Position numbers and translations under genes: made by a program
The notes under the pieces: model-generated
Database searches by the model: none
What the model was told of the DNA's origin: nothing
The model's input: the letters and a program-made list of their open reading frames with translations, nothing else
From: Takifugu bimaculatus
Taxonomy: Eukaryota > Chordata > Actinopteri > Tetraodontiformes > Tetraodontidae
DNA: 64,000 bases
Reading direction: 5' to 3'
Assembly: GCA_004026145.2 (NCBI GenBank)
Contig: CP034985.2
Span: forward strand, 12,847,424-12,911,423
Part shown: positions 30,134 through 48,784 of the stretch, one piece after another
Numbering within the stretch: the stretch's first letter is position 1
Layout of the letters: each line of letters starts with the position of its first letter

Positions 30134-30434
30134 CCAATAGTAAATCTGCGCACGTCCCTACGTTTGCCCCGCACCAATGAAAACCCGTCGCATTTTTCTT
30201 CCGTCTCCGTCAAATAAATCCAGAAAAATAAACACACTGGGACGCTGACGGGAAAGGCGCTGCCAAACGTTACGTTCGTTTTCGTAAGTTTCTCCTATTT
30301 ATATTTATTATATTTCCATCAAGTGCCACTGCCTGGTGCAATGCAGGTCCCGCGCAGCCAATCAGCATAGCGGACACATGCGGTATAATATTGCGGGTCT
30401 GCAGCAGCCAATCAGAGACCCCGATATAAATTGG
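30134..30434 (+). promoter_or_regulatory. CCAAT-CCAAT-TATA promoter-like block with no assigned gene
   Basis: Plus-strand CCAAT boxes lie at 30134, 30174, 30358 and 30408. The last two sit in the same 11-mer, GCAGCCAATCA, 50 bp apart. TATAAA follows at 30425-30430 and a reverse CCAAT (ATTGG) at 30430-30434. NF-Y boxes followed by a TATA box are typical of a strong RNA polymerase II promoter. No open frame begins downstream. It could be an alternative upstream calm1 promoter or drive a non-coding RNA. Confidence 0.4.
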
Positions 30435-31341
30435 TACAACAAACTCTCCAGTGTCAACCAGGCTCCCACCCTTTACTAAAAGTATCCTTCCGCACTTGCA
30501 AAGTAGAGCCCTGGATAGGGGAACTACAAGTTAACTCATTTTCTGGAATATCTTAAAAGAAACAAAATGCACGTGACAGTGTTTTACAAATAAACATTTA
30601 TGACTTGGGGAAAAAATATATTTTTGCAATGTAATCAAAGATCGCTCGCAACGTTTGGCTCTACATTTAAAGGCACAGTGCGATTTATCCAAGCCAACCG
30701 TTGAATGTTGCGCTAACAATTGCATCATAGGGCAACAGTAACACACACCGAGGAGTTAATTAATGTTGGACTTTTGCAAGGCGAATGTAATTATTATGCT
30801 TATAAGCATGACAATAATGCAGCTCGCCACCCTGTGACTTAGATTTTATACACATTTTAGAGCTGTGGCAGAATTCACAGTCAAGTTTTCTATAAAAGTA
30901 AAAAGTAGTAAAAGTAAGCAAGTGATTGCACTTGACTGGTGGCATTTCAGCGAGTTTTCAAGAAAGTCATATTAGGCTGGCGATGATTTAATCAAACCCA
31001 CAGAACTAAACCAACACTGGTGCACAAATGCTGCTTTAAGAGTCTAAAAAAATCCTCAGCAAAACGAGGAAGCAACCAAAAGATGTTGAATCAACCAAAA
31101 GATGTTGAAGAAAAGTGAGTAAATATTAAAGCATCTTGAGAAAAACAGAAACTTTTTGTCATAGTTATGACTTAAAGACTGCATCCAGCAAGGGCGGTCT
31201 GTGTGAGTAGCCTCCAGATGATTTAAAAAGAAAAAAGGAAACTTTTAAAAGGTTTTATCTCAACGTGTTCAACGTTTTCATGCGGACTTATTGGCGCGCC
31301 TAAGCCGCGCCTAAGCCGAGGATGTTGTTTTGATAAAGTAA

Positions 31342-31444
31342 GCATGCCAGGCATGCCCACTGGATTTTCAGAACAATCGTGTATGCAATATTTAGCATGC
31401 CCTGTGTGTACTGCGGGCGTTCTGGGCGGGTTTGATTGGCATGC
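31342..31444. repeat. four GCATGC palindromes upstream of calm1
   Basis: GCATGC occurs at 31342, 31351, 31395 and 31439, with spacings of 9, 44 and 44 bp. The first two form the 15-bp palindrome GCATGCCAGGCATGC. An Sp1-like GGGCGGG lies just before the last copy. The block is 210-315 bp upstream of the calm1 ATG, probably in the proximal promoter. Confidence 0.6.
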
Positions 31445-31655
31445 GTGCAGCGGGAGGCCCGCGTTGCTGCAGCAGCCCTGAATTGAAATAAGGAAATGAG
31501 TGATCAGTGCCACCGCGGCGGAGGGATACACAGGCAATCCCCGTTCTGGCCGCGGCCAATATACTCGCTCCTGTCCCGTTAGTGGAACTCCATCTAAGGA
31601 ACGACCGCACTCCTAGTCTGCCTCCACACACCGACAAGCACACAACTCATCCAAC

Positions 31656-39167
<7,512 letters not shown>

Positions 39168-39342
39168 AGCCCGCCGCCTCCCGTTCCACCCCCCCACCCC
39201 CTTAGGAAAAAAAAAAGAAAAAAAATCTAATGTTTTACTTACCTCTTGGAAAAAAAGAAAAAAAAGTTCATTTATTCATACTGTTTCTGTATAGAAAATA
39301 ATTGAATGTTGAAATAAAATACCCTTCTGTCCACACGGGGAA

Positions 39343-39388
<46 letters not shown>

Positions 39389-39401
39389 ATATATATATGT
39401 A

Positions 39402-39445
<44 letters not shown>

Positions 39446-40412
39446 TACAAAAACATCTGCATGAAAATGACAGTTAGTGATCCTGTCCCCCCCCCTCCCC
39501 TTTCCCAGAGACCAGTTTAGCATCAGTACTTAACAAGTAACTAATAACAACAAACCCTGTAACGACAACCTTCAGACTAAAGCTAAAGCATCTGTCGAAC
39601 TCTCCGGTTCCACTTGCTCGTGGTCGATGTCTGGGCTGGCCATCTCTTCAGTTCTCCGTTCTTTCTGTTTTTCGTGCATGCGGCTTGAGACCGGAGCATT
39701 AACCCCCCCCCCCCCATCACCTCCTCCGGGCTACCAGAGCGTGCTGATTCCACTAGAAGCTGTCCTCTTGTTGGTTTGGTACAGTTATTATTTTTTTTCT
39801 TTTGTATTTGGAGAGGATCCCTGTACTGTTAACGATGGCGGAATAAACCAGGCTCTAACTCAAGCGTTTAGGCAGAATGGGACTTAATTGTATGCTAGAT
39901 AAAAAGAGAAAAAAAATGTACAAAAAATACATTTTCAAAAATGTTTGGCATGTTCTGTTGTTTTTGTTATTTGGACAGCCATCTATAGTAGTCGTGCGTC
40001 CCGCCCTCAGCGCAGGGAGGACTTTAAGTCTTACGGTGAGCTTTCTGATTTATTTTTTTTCCATCTTTTTCGTTACTATTTTTCTTTTCTGCCGAGACGG
40101 AGTGTTCTCTTTTCCTCCGAGAGAGAATCGCTGGCCTTCACTCTTCTTTTTTTCGTCTTCTGTTTCTCGACCCGGACGGAGCGGCGAAGGGGGTGCGCCC
40201 GCCCCTCCTCGCAGGCTCCTCATCCGGGTTCAGTTTACATTCATTCCAAGTTGTACATGCTAGTCTTTTTTTTTTTTTTTTTTTCAAATAAAAGTCCATG
40301 AACTTTATCATGTCTTATGTCCTTTTTCTAATTATTGTGCAAAGTTCTATATAAGGGCAGCATAACGAGTCTGTATGTTGTTTACCGACCAGACAAATGT
40401 GTCAATAATAAA
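39168..40412 (+). other. calm1: calm1 3'UTR with several polyadenylation signals
   Basis: AATAAA occurs at 39313, 39842, 40287 and 40407 after the calm1 stop. The last two are the best candidates for the 3' end; 40287 follows a 19-nt T run. The untranslated stretch is T-rich and contains an AT-repeat block. Long 3'UTRs with alternative poly(A) sites are known for vertebrate CALM genes. The true end is inferred. Confidence 0.6.
39342..39440. repeat. (AT)n repeat with GT interruptions in calm1 3'UTR
   Basis: About 99 bp of alternating AT with a few ATGT units, 175 nt after the stop codon. It is self-complementary and could form a long hairpin in the mRNA. Confidence 0.93.
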
Positions 40413-43400
40413 TGATTCTGAGCACTGATCTCCATGTGCACCCTTATTTGCTGATGTCTAGCAGAGGAAAGAAAGGACGCGCACGCACGTCTATGACGCC
40501 TCGCTTCTCTCAAGACCCGGCCGGTCGCTAGGCAACAGGAACATGCTGTAACCGGGATGTTGAGGGTTCTTTTCTTTTTTTTTAATGGCAAGTGGGAGTT
40601 TGAATAAACCCTCCTGCTTATGCCAGCGGCTCCATGTTGGCCTGTCCTATTAAGGCAAACCAGGCCACAACCAGGCGAGAGCGGCGTGCGCTTTCCCCGA
40701 CAGCAGAGGCCCCCGAGAATACGAGCTAAAAGTGTTAAAAAAAAAAAAAAAACAATCAGGGAAGAGCTGCGTGGTTTTACTATATTTGGACTGTAATTTG
40801 GCCGTGTTTGGAGAGAGACGGAGAGGCTGACGGCCCTGCACCCACCTACAGAAGCCAACGCTTCTGTCCACCGCAGACGCGCGTTCCACCTTGTTCTTCA
40901 GAGAAGAACGTTCTCTGCGTTCCTCATTATCACAGATGCCACCGGGCAGCTGAGGAACGAGCCTGGCTGACGCTCACCACACAAACTGCAGAGGGGCGAA
41001 GCAAATGCCAGGACCTGTAACGGAGCCACCCTGATAGAGCTGGAGGGCACCCAACAGGCGAGCTGAAAGGAACGCGTTGGGCCCCTCCCTGCAGCACCGC
41101 TCCAGCCAACGGGAACAGCTGTTTGGAAGATTGACAGCTGGGGCCTGGGTCTGCTGCTCTTTAAAAATTAAATAAGGAAAACGTGCGTTGCGGATGTAAT
41201 TTATCCCCCCCCCCCCCCAGCACACTAGCGCGTAATTTAATTTTGAGAATAAATGTCGCGATTACCCCGTTCTCGCGTGATGTTAGCAGGTTCGCGCTGC
41301 CTTCACGGACTCCAAGCTCCAGTTCTGCTCTAGCTTTTTTACGTGATTACATCCTTTTCAACGACGCAGAGTGTTGGATTTTCTGAGTTGTTCGTCGAAA
41401 CTGAAAGCATGTAAAGACTAAAATGTTACTTTAGCATGTAAGGCTGAACCGGAAAGGACACAAGTTAAGTTTCATTTGCCTTCATTTTCCTACGCCACGT
41501 GAACGCGTCGTTAGCAACGACCCAACTGCTGTTGGTCCTTGAAGGTTTCTACACTACAGCCTTGTTAGTTAGTGAAGTACGTTGGGATTAAAACAGGAAA
41601 AACCCGGCCGTTTCCACCTTGAAATGGAGCTCAATCTCTGTGATTTCAGCGTCCTCTGAAAACAAAAACATGTCGTATTTGCTTTGTGCTAATGCTCCGT
41701 GTAGCGACTAACCAGTCATGCAGAAGTGAACACATTCAAGCGATCCCGGGAGAGGGTGTTTTGTCCGCAATTGAGGCTGCTGGAAAAGGGCCCCCATCCT
41801 CTCGGGGGAGGAAGGGACACTTGAGCACCCTGGAGGTTAATTTAAGAACATCAATACTTCATGTGTAAATGAAGCAGCACACTGCGGAGGCAGTAATGTG
41901 AGAAGGATTGAATGGGCATCGGTGTCGCGTAACAGAGCCCATGTGTGTGTGAGGGTGTGTTTCAATATGTGTGAATGGGCCGTGTAGACAGTGTGACATG
42001 GAGCTGCGCTTGCTGGTGTCATGTCCGCTTGTGTTCGCAAGTTAGGTGTGCTGAGCTGGACATCAACGTGGACGCTTCTGGCACATTCTGACAAACCTAA
42101 ACAGAACCAGGGTGCCACGCTTGTAGAGATCCCCTGGGCTTAGCTCCCGAAGTCCTGGACGCGAGTTTGGGACCGGTCGCCATGGTCACGCCTCTAGCGG
42201 CAGAGCATCTCTCAGGAAGCGAGGTGATCGGCCGGGCACTTCAAACGTAGGTGGTGGTCGTGTTGGAGGCCACCCTCCCCCGATCCCTCTGCGTGGTTCA
42301 TTCCAGCGCGGCCATGACACCTACAGGAATGAGCTCGTTTGGGTCGGCCGTCGCGCTCCTGCAGCCTCGCTGCTAATCGGGGCCTCGGGAGAGTTGTTCC
42401 ATCCATGTTGCTTTAATGACAAGCATGGAGGTGCTGGTGCAAAGTGCCGGGGGGGGGGGGGGGTTCTCTTGCTTTTCACACTCTTCAATGCAGCGTGTCA
42501 GCCTCCACCCTCCTCCACCACCCCAGCTGTAAATCAGTCCCAGTGCCTTTTCAATTACTGGGATCAGCACGGGCCTTTCACTTCCTCTTCCTCTTCCTCT
42601 CCGTCTCTGGTCCAATCTCTCGTGTTTTTACCCCCCCACCTTCTCTCTTTCCCCCTTTCTTTACCTTCCTCCCCGATCTCTGGCTGCTCCATTTGTCTAA
42701 CAGTGCAGTTTCCTTTTTACGGACTTGAATCACTCCTGTAATTGATCTCAGCTTCATCAGGGCCACTGTCCCATCTTTGGCCTCTCCCTCCCCACCACCT
42801 CCCACTGCTTACCTGCGAGAATAAACCCATCCATCTCCGAGTGTTGTGAAATATTACAGGCGGTGTCAGGACAACCGAGCCTCCCTGAGCCTCATGCAAT
42901 ATTCAGAGACGGTGATATAAGTGTCCCGCTAATGAAAAAAAGCAGCAGGCAACACAAACAGAATTTTAATAAGAGCCTGGGTGAGCAGGCCGCTCCACAC
43001 CGAGCGTCTGGCTGCAGCTGGAGGCTGATGGACGATGTACGTCAACATAGGGCCCCTCGGGCCAAATGGCACCCAACTACCAGACTCTATTTTACATCAA
43101 GGTCACGCTTTCGCCAAAAAGTTGGGAAGCTACACCGCGTGTAAAGAGCATTGACTAATTTATACATGTTTTTCCCTTTATTTCCCATCTCCATGCCTTA
43201 GAGAGTATTGCTGTGCTAATCTCAGCACGGTGGGGTGGAGTTCCCCCGACTCTGTTTGTCCTCACTGTTACAGGACAACAAGAGTCAAAAACACAATCAC
43301 CCAATGGGGTTTTTACTGTTTGTGTGTTCTCTCCCATCGTTGCTATAACAACTAAAGGAGGAGCCACTTGATTTTGACAGCATAGAAAGACTAAAAAAAG

Positions 43401-45825
43401 CTGATGTGGCTGCAAAGGAATGCTGTCATATTGGCGATAACTTGTGAGATGGCCTCAGCTACAACAGCAAATCTTCCATCCAGGAGAGGGACTGCAGCAC
43501 AGCTGCCCTCCCAGGTGGGAGGGGGGGCTAAAACATCAATGAGAACCAATCTAACGAGGCAGGAATGGAGTGGAAGAGGGCAGAAATGGGGAAAAACAAG
43601 GCTTGAGGGTAGGAGGAGGGATGTCAGAGAGGGGGAAAAAAGCGCTGAGCTGGGATCCTCCTGCTGGGGATTTCCCCCGCTGATGTATTCCCCCTCCTTT
43701 TTTTTTTTCCTTACCGCAACCGTTATCTTGCTGGACTGTGTGCACCGATCCCTACCTGCACCAGTCGCTGCAGACCTTCCCTGACACACCGCAGCCCACC
43801 ATCGACCCTCGGGGGGGGGGGGGGGAGGAAGAGGAGCCAGTCTTGCAGAGGCAATGCAGAGGCAATATGATGCAAATGCAACATAATGCAGTGGTGGTGG
43901 TGGGGGGGGCTTCAGCCGAGCGGGTGCAAGGACATCCAAGGAAAGGCTGCAACTCAAGTCCCCTAAAGGCCCGGGAGGCTCAAATACCCCTGGAGCTCTG
44001 ATGGAATCGCAGCGGCCTTTTGAAACCCTTTTTCAACACTGGTCACTTTGACACAGTACGGCAGAATAGATATCAGAAACTGACCCAATCAGGATGCGGG
44101 TTATGACACACACACCTTCGCCTGGAAAAAAAAGGCCCTCTGGAGAAGGAAGACCGGACGGGTCCGCAAGGCTCGAGTCAGCGGCGCAACTACAGCTTTC
44201 AGTGAGACAGAATCAGGCGGCAGCTGGAGGCGGCTGAAGCATGTCCAGGGGAGGACGTCCAGGGGGACAGGACGCCAGTATAAAAGCTTCATTTCACCAT
44301 GGTTACGTCATCAGCGAAAACAGAAGTGAGAACTCAATGGCACCCATCGGAAAGGGATAAATAATCCAGCCTGAGGGACGTGTTTGACAGAGGATGACAT
44401 CCGGCTTGCAGCACTCCCATAAACATCCGTCAGCTCACGCTCTCGTGCACGACTCCTTCCATTATTCATCGCCATTACACGCAGGTTGATGAGCTAAACA
44501 CATATGGTTCGAATGCACTTCTGACACAAAGGGAGCCATTACTGAGAAAGGCTTTGGGTCAGGTGCACGTCTGCATGCTGACGCGGTTCAATTTTCAGGG
44601 GTAATCTTGTCTCAAGCCTTGTTCGGTCGGGGAGCCGCAACACCGTCCCTCCTTTTCTCTCGGCCAATGAGTCCGGAGAACACTCCTTAAAATGCTAACG
44701 TCCTCCTTTTCGGATTTAATAATTCAATGAAGCTAAGCTTAAAATGGTCTGTGCTCTCTCAGGGCTGCCAGAACAATTCAATTAGCCGGGAAACATGTTG
44801 TGACAGCCTGGTTTAAGCGTAGATCCCTTCTATTCAGCCTGTTTATGTAACCACTGGAACCACCTCTCTGTCCTTCTGCCACTCTCCCCTTTCTCACTTT
44901 CTCCTCCAGCATTGATGATCTCCAAAACAGCTGAGGCATCAGGCCCACTCCTTTCTGCCAGCCCCTTTTTCGTGCCGTGTGGGTAAAATACAGGAATAGT
45001 GGCTGTCAAAGGGCGGTGGCGAGAGACAACATGATGGCATTTGTATGAAATCACATGTGAAAGGTTGCTGACAGCCGACAAACAAAGGGGAAGGACGGCA
45101 CACCCTTTCCCAGGATCAACCCAGGTCAGCCAATAGGCTAATCAAGAGCCGCGCTGATTGACAAGAGACTCAACTGTCAGCAGGTAAGAAAAAAAGTTAT
45201 TCTCAGCACCAGAGGCTCTGCCCGACAACATGTGACAGACAGTCCCTAACATGTGGGAGGCGGCTGTTTGCAGGCTAGCATGTTGCTAACGCCTCTCGCG
45301 TGTCGGTACAGTGGCGAGGTACTAAACAGTGGAAGAATCACAGGTACGAGAAGAATAGGAAGATCTATGATGGAGGGAGGTCAAATCAGGCAAGTCTGCC
45401 TTTCTGCAGGGAAACTGATCGGCAAATTTCGGCAAACAAACCTGTTTGGCACTTGATCCGGCTGGGACATTAAAAAAAAAGACGCAACAGACGCAAATTC
45501 AAATTGAACACCCATTGTGACGCAGGTGGAGATGTTGCACAGGTATCGCCATATGGGGAAGATTTTCAGCCTCCACATCTGCCCTCTTTGTATTTCCCAC
45601 CTAATTAGGCGAGCCTTGCCAACATTTCCCCGTTGCAGGTTTATTAGGTGATAATATACTGTTAAGTTTGTTCCGCTGCTCACGAGGTGGCCAAAAATCG
45701 ATTACGCCTCCCTGAAAGACATTAAAAATACATTGGCAGGAACCAGAGAATGTGCTTGGATTTCTAAAGATGCCCGATCCAGTTCTCAATAGGGTAAACG
45801 CATGAGGCCACAGAAGGAGATCCCT

Positions 45826-45869
<44 letters not shown>
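45826..45869. repeat. (CAG)n trinucleotide repeat
   Basis: About 14 uninterrupted CAG/GCA units in gene-free DNA. Open frames through it give poly-Cys or poly-Leu and are not genes. Confidence 0.96.
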
Positions 45870-45870
<1 letters not shown>

Positions 45871-45960
45871 TCTCTCGCCTCTCCACCGTTCCCACCCACA
45901 CAGAGGCCCAGTCACCAGGTGGGCAGCCCACTCTCATTGGCCAGCCGACGCCGCCCAAAC

Positions 45961-46384
45961 TGTTACGTCAAGTGAACCCAGAAACAGGACCCAAAATGCA
46001 GACACAGACCGAAAGGTTTGATTCTCAAAAAGGTTAGAAAGAGGTAAAGGTGCAGTAGGTGGGCACAGGAGGGAGGCTGATCTGAGCAGCAGTGACCTGG
46101 GAGCTGCAGGAAGAGGAAACACAAGACAAAGGTGAGGCAAGTAAAAACCCCACGGAAGGCAGACCAGCAAAAGTCCAATCTCCAAACAAAGCTCAGGATA
46201 ACCGGACCAAGTGGTACCCCAGAGGATCTACAACACTCTGGGGCCAAGAGGAGAGACAGCTGCTCTTTTATAGCTGCTGATCCAATCAGCCCCAATGAGC
46301 AGCAGGAGAGGGAGGTGATGTTTCAGGCCTGGGAAAGGGAAAGAACAGGAAGGGAAAAACAGCAAAATCCACTGAATCCTAACA
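45961..46384 (-). mobile_element. probable solo LTR of a retrotransposon (424 bp)
   Basis: On the minus strand the segment starts TGTTAG and ends GTAACA, the TG...CA termini of LTRs. Imperfect 5-bp flanks (CAAAC / GAAAC) look like a target-site duplication with one change. About 110 nt in, a reverse CCAAT (46282-46286) is followed by TATAAA (46267-46272), as in an LTR promoter. The distal end reads GTCTGCATTTTGGGTCC shortly before the terminus, a sequence I associate with teleost LTRs. A degenerate AATCAA sits where a poly(A) signal would be. No pol or gag frame adjoins it, so it is a solo LTR. The family is not determined. Confidence 0.6.
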
Positions 46385-48731
46385 GAAACACGGATTCCCC
46401 AGCCAAACACACTTCCACCCCCCACCCCCACTGCAGCGAGGCACATTTCAGAGAGAATTACCTCCTGATATAAATAGTCATGCCGTCATCATCAGCATCA
46501 ACATCATCACAAACATTCAGCGATGGTTCCTTGATGAGCTCTCACAGAAGGATTCGGAGGATCGGCAGAAGATTTTTTTTGGGGGGGGGGGGCAGAGGTG
46601 ATTAACCTGTTTATGACACAGATGTCGGACTGATTGACGGCGACACCGCTCGCCGATGTTTGGTCCCGCGATGTCGAGCAGAGCCAGATCGTCGCCGCCT
46701 CCCTCCGTTTCCTCTCTAATTACGGCCTGGCAGGCTAATGAGGATCCTTCAGTTGAATACAAACAGAAGCCTGGCCCTTAATTAGCAGCCTCTCTGGCTT
46801 GTTTTTTGAAAACACTGTGGGTGAGGGGAGAGCGGCTAACAAAGGCCCGTTCCTGGCCCACACCGAGAAAAACAACAGCAGCACCAGCCCGAACCGTCAC
46901 GTGTGCTCGGGGCGTGCATGCACGGTTTAATTTGCTCGGATTTTACGTGTCCGTGAGAGACCTCGATGCTTCCTTCTGGGGGAAAAAAAGGCATCAGAGA
47001 GACTCTGTGGTGTAAAAGTGGCTCCATATAATGAGCTCCTTACATCAAACATCAGCAAATCTCCACTTTTGGGCTCCGAGACCAGAACTTTCTGCTCCTT
47101 CTGCAGCGTTGACCATCAGTTCTGTTCGGACACTCTCACATTTGCCTATCGGGGGTTAAAGGCTAAACACATTAAAAAATATCTTCTTTATTCCCCCAGG
47201 CACAACAAACTGCAGTTATCACCACATTAATCAGTTTGGCGAAAAACTGGACACCTCCATGGTTACCGTGGAAACATCGGTGGCATCAGCCGGAGCCCCT
47301 CAGTCCATCTGCGCGCCACAGCTCGGTGGTTTTAATCGGTCAGGTGAGGGTTGACCAAAACCAATATAGGAGCGGGCTGAACTGAGCACTAATGAGACAC
47401 TGGAGCCCAAATGACAACAGAGTGTTTATGGGAGGTCACCCGAGAGGACGGATGAATAATAGAAGGGCTGCAGCCTTGCCTGGTTGGTGCTCGGCTACAA
47501 CGACCACAACGACATGCCGACGATTTGGAGGCTCCTGCTTTGGGTCGAGGAGGCTGAGGGCCAGTGGGCACAGAGCCACAGTCGCACTGGATGCTACTGG
47601 AAGACGGAGGAAACATTAGGAAAAACCCACTAAAGCGCCAAAGCATAGACTGGTGTGTAACCCAGTGTGCACGAGGAGTACATGCTGAGCCCATGCTGGA
47701 GGGGCTGAACCCCAAGCATCAGCATCAACCCTCCAAAAGCACCTGTAGCTTAAAGGTTCTGGGAGATGAAGGGCCCGACAGCTAGCTTTAGCCTCGTTGC
47801 TATTCCAACTGGCCTGTTTAGCCTTTCTGACCCACTGGAACCAGCCGATTTTTGATTTTTTGCTGTTGCCACAGCGATGCAGTTGACTGGCGTGAGGCTA
47901 ATTCAAGGTAGCAAAGTGTGGCTCTCGATTCCAAACTCCTTGAGTTTAATGACATTAATTGGACGGCCGTCGTGGCTGTAGCGCAGGCAGAGGTCTCACT
48001 CTGCCGTTAGCCCGACACAATCAAACATTAATGAGGGCAGGTGGACTCTTAATAACCTCGCTGGAAAATCCGCCTCTCAACCTTTTAGGAAGAACTCGCC
48101 GGTATTATTGCCACGCTATAATAACGCGTGGTTACATCACACTGTGTACAGTTATAATCGCCTCTGAAGCAGGACAAATTTGCCAGCATATAAAAAGCCT
48201 ATTGGAATTATTTGGACTTGAAAATGATTGGATGATTCTGGATTCCATTAGTGCCTCCCTTTCTCTGCATCTGCTGTTGCACCCCCCACCCCCACCCACC
48301 CCTCTGTCGGCCTCACTTTCTAACCCATTAAAGGTTGCATCCATTTCACAATAAAAGCCCCCCCCCCCCCCCCTCTGCCTCTGCTGCATTAGTTCCATGA
48401 CTGATAAAGGGAACAGAACATTTCCTTATGAAGGAGCAACAGACACATGGGCCCATTCATTCCCACTTTTAAACATCTCTGTGGATGGATGGGTCAGGTA
48501 GCCTCAGAGTGCGCTGCGACGTTATATACGTTCCAGTGCCCGGTCTGGGGGGCGTAACACGCACCCCCGGGCACCGCTGAGGCTCAATGAAACGGGCGCA
48601 TAAAGACGGAGCGGGCTCGCTGCCTCTGCACAGCTTCCTTCTGAGGGTTACATAAGAATGAAGATGCAGGCATATCAGCGCTGGTGCAGCTGGAGGTGAA
48701 AGTAGGCTTGTTAAGCCATAGGCTGATTGAG

Positions 48732-48752
48732 GTGTGTGTGTGTGTGTGTGTG

Positions 48753-48782
<30 letters not shown>
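48732..48782. repeat. (TG)n microsatellite
   Basis: A TG array of about 25 units with a single TT interruption. Confidence 0.95.

Positions 48783-48784
<2 letters not shown>

Larger units (their letters stand above)
28720..31500. other. psmc1-calm1 intergenic region
   Basis: In human this interval holds NRDE2 on the opposite strand. I find no NRDE2-like exon here. The region contains a short GGAT repeat (about 29437-29452), a CTCF-like motif, a CCAAT/TATA promoter-like block and a run of GCATGC palindromes before calm1, listed separately. Confidence 0.55.

Noticed and set aside
31339..31357. p53-like response element in the calm1 promoter
   Set aside because: The two CATG cores are 9 bp apart, so the half-sites overlap by one base. 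This does not fit the standard spacing.
28720..31500. nrde2 exons expected from human gene order
   Set aside because: No open frame in the interval resembles NRDE2 or shows exon-like conservation that I can recognise.
43391..43957. 188-codon minus-strand open frame
   Set aside because: Proline and low-complexity runs arise from G/C homopolymers and purine tracts; no family resemblance.
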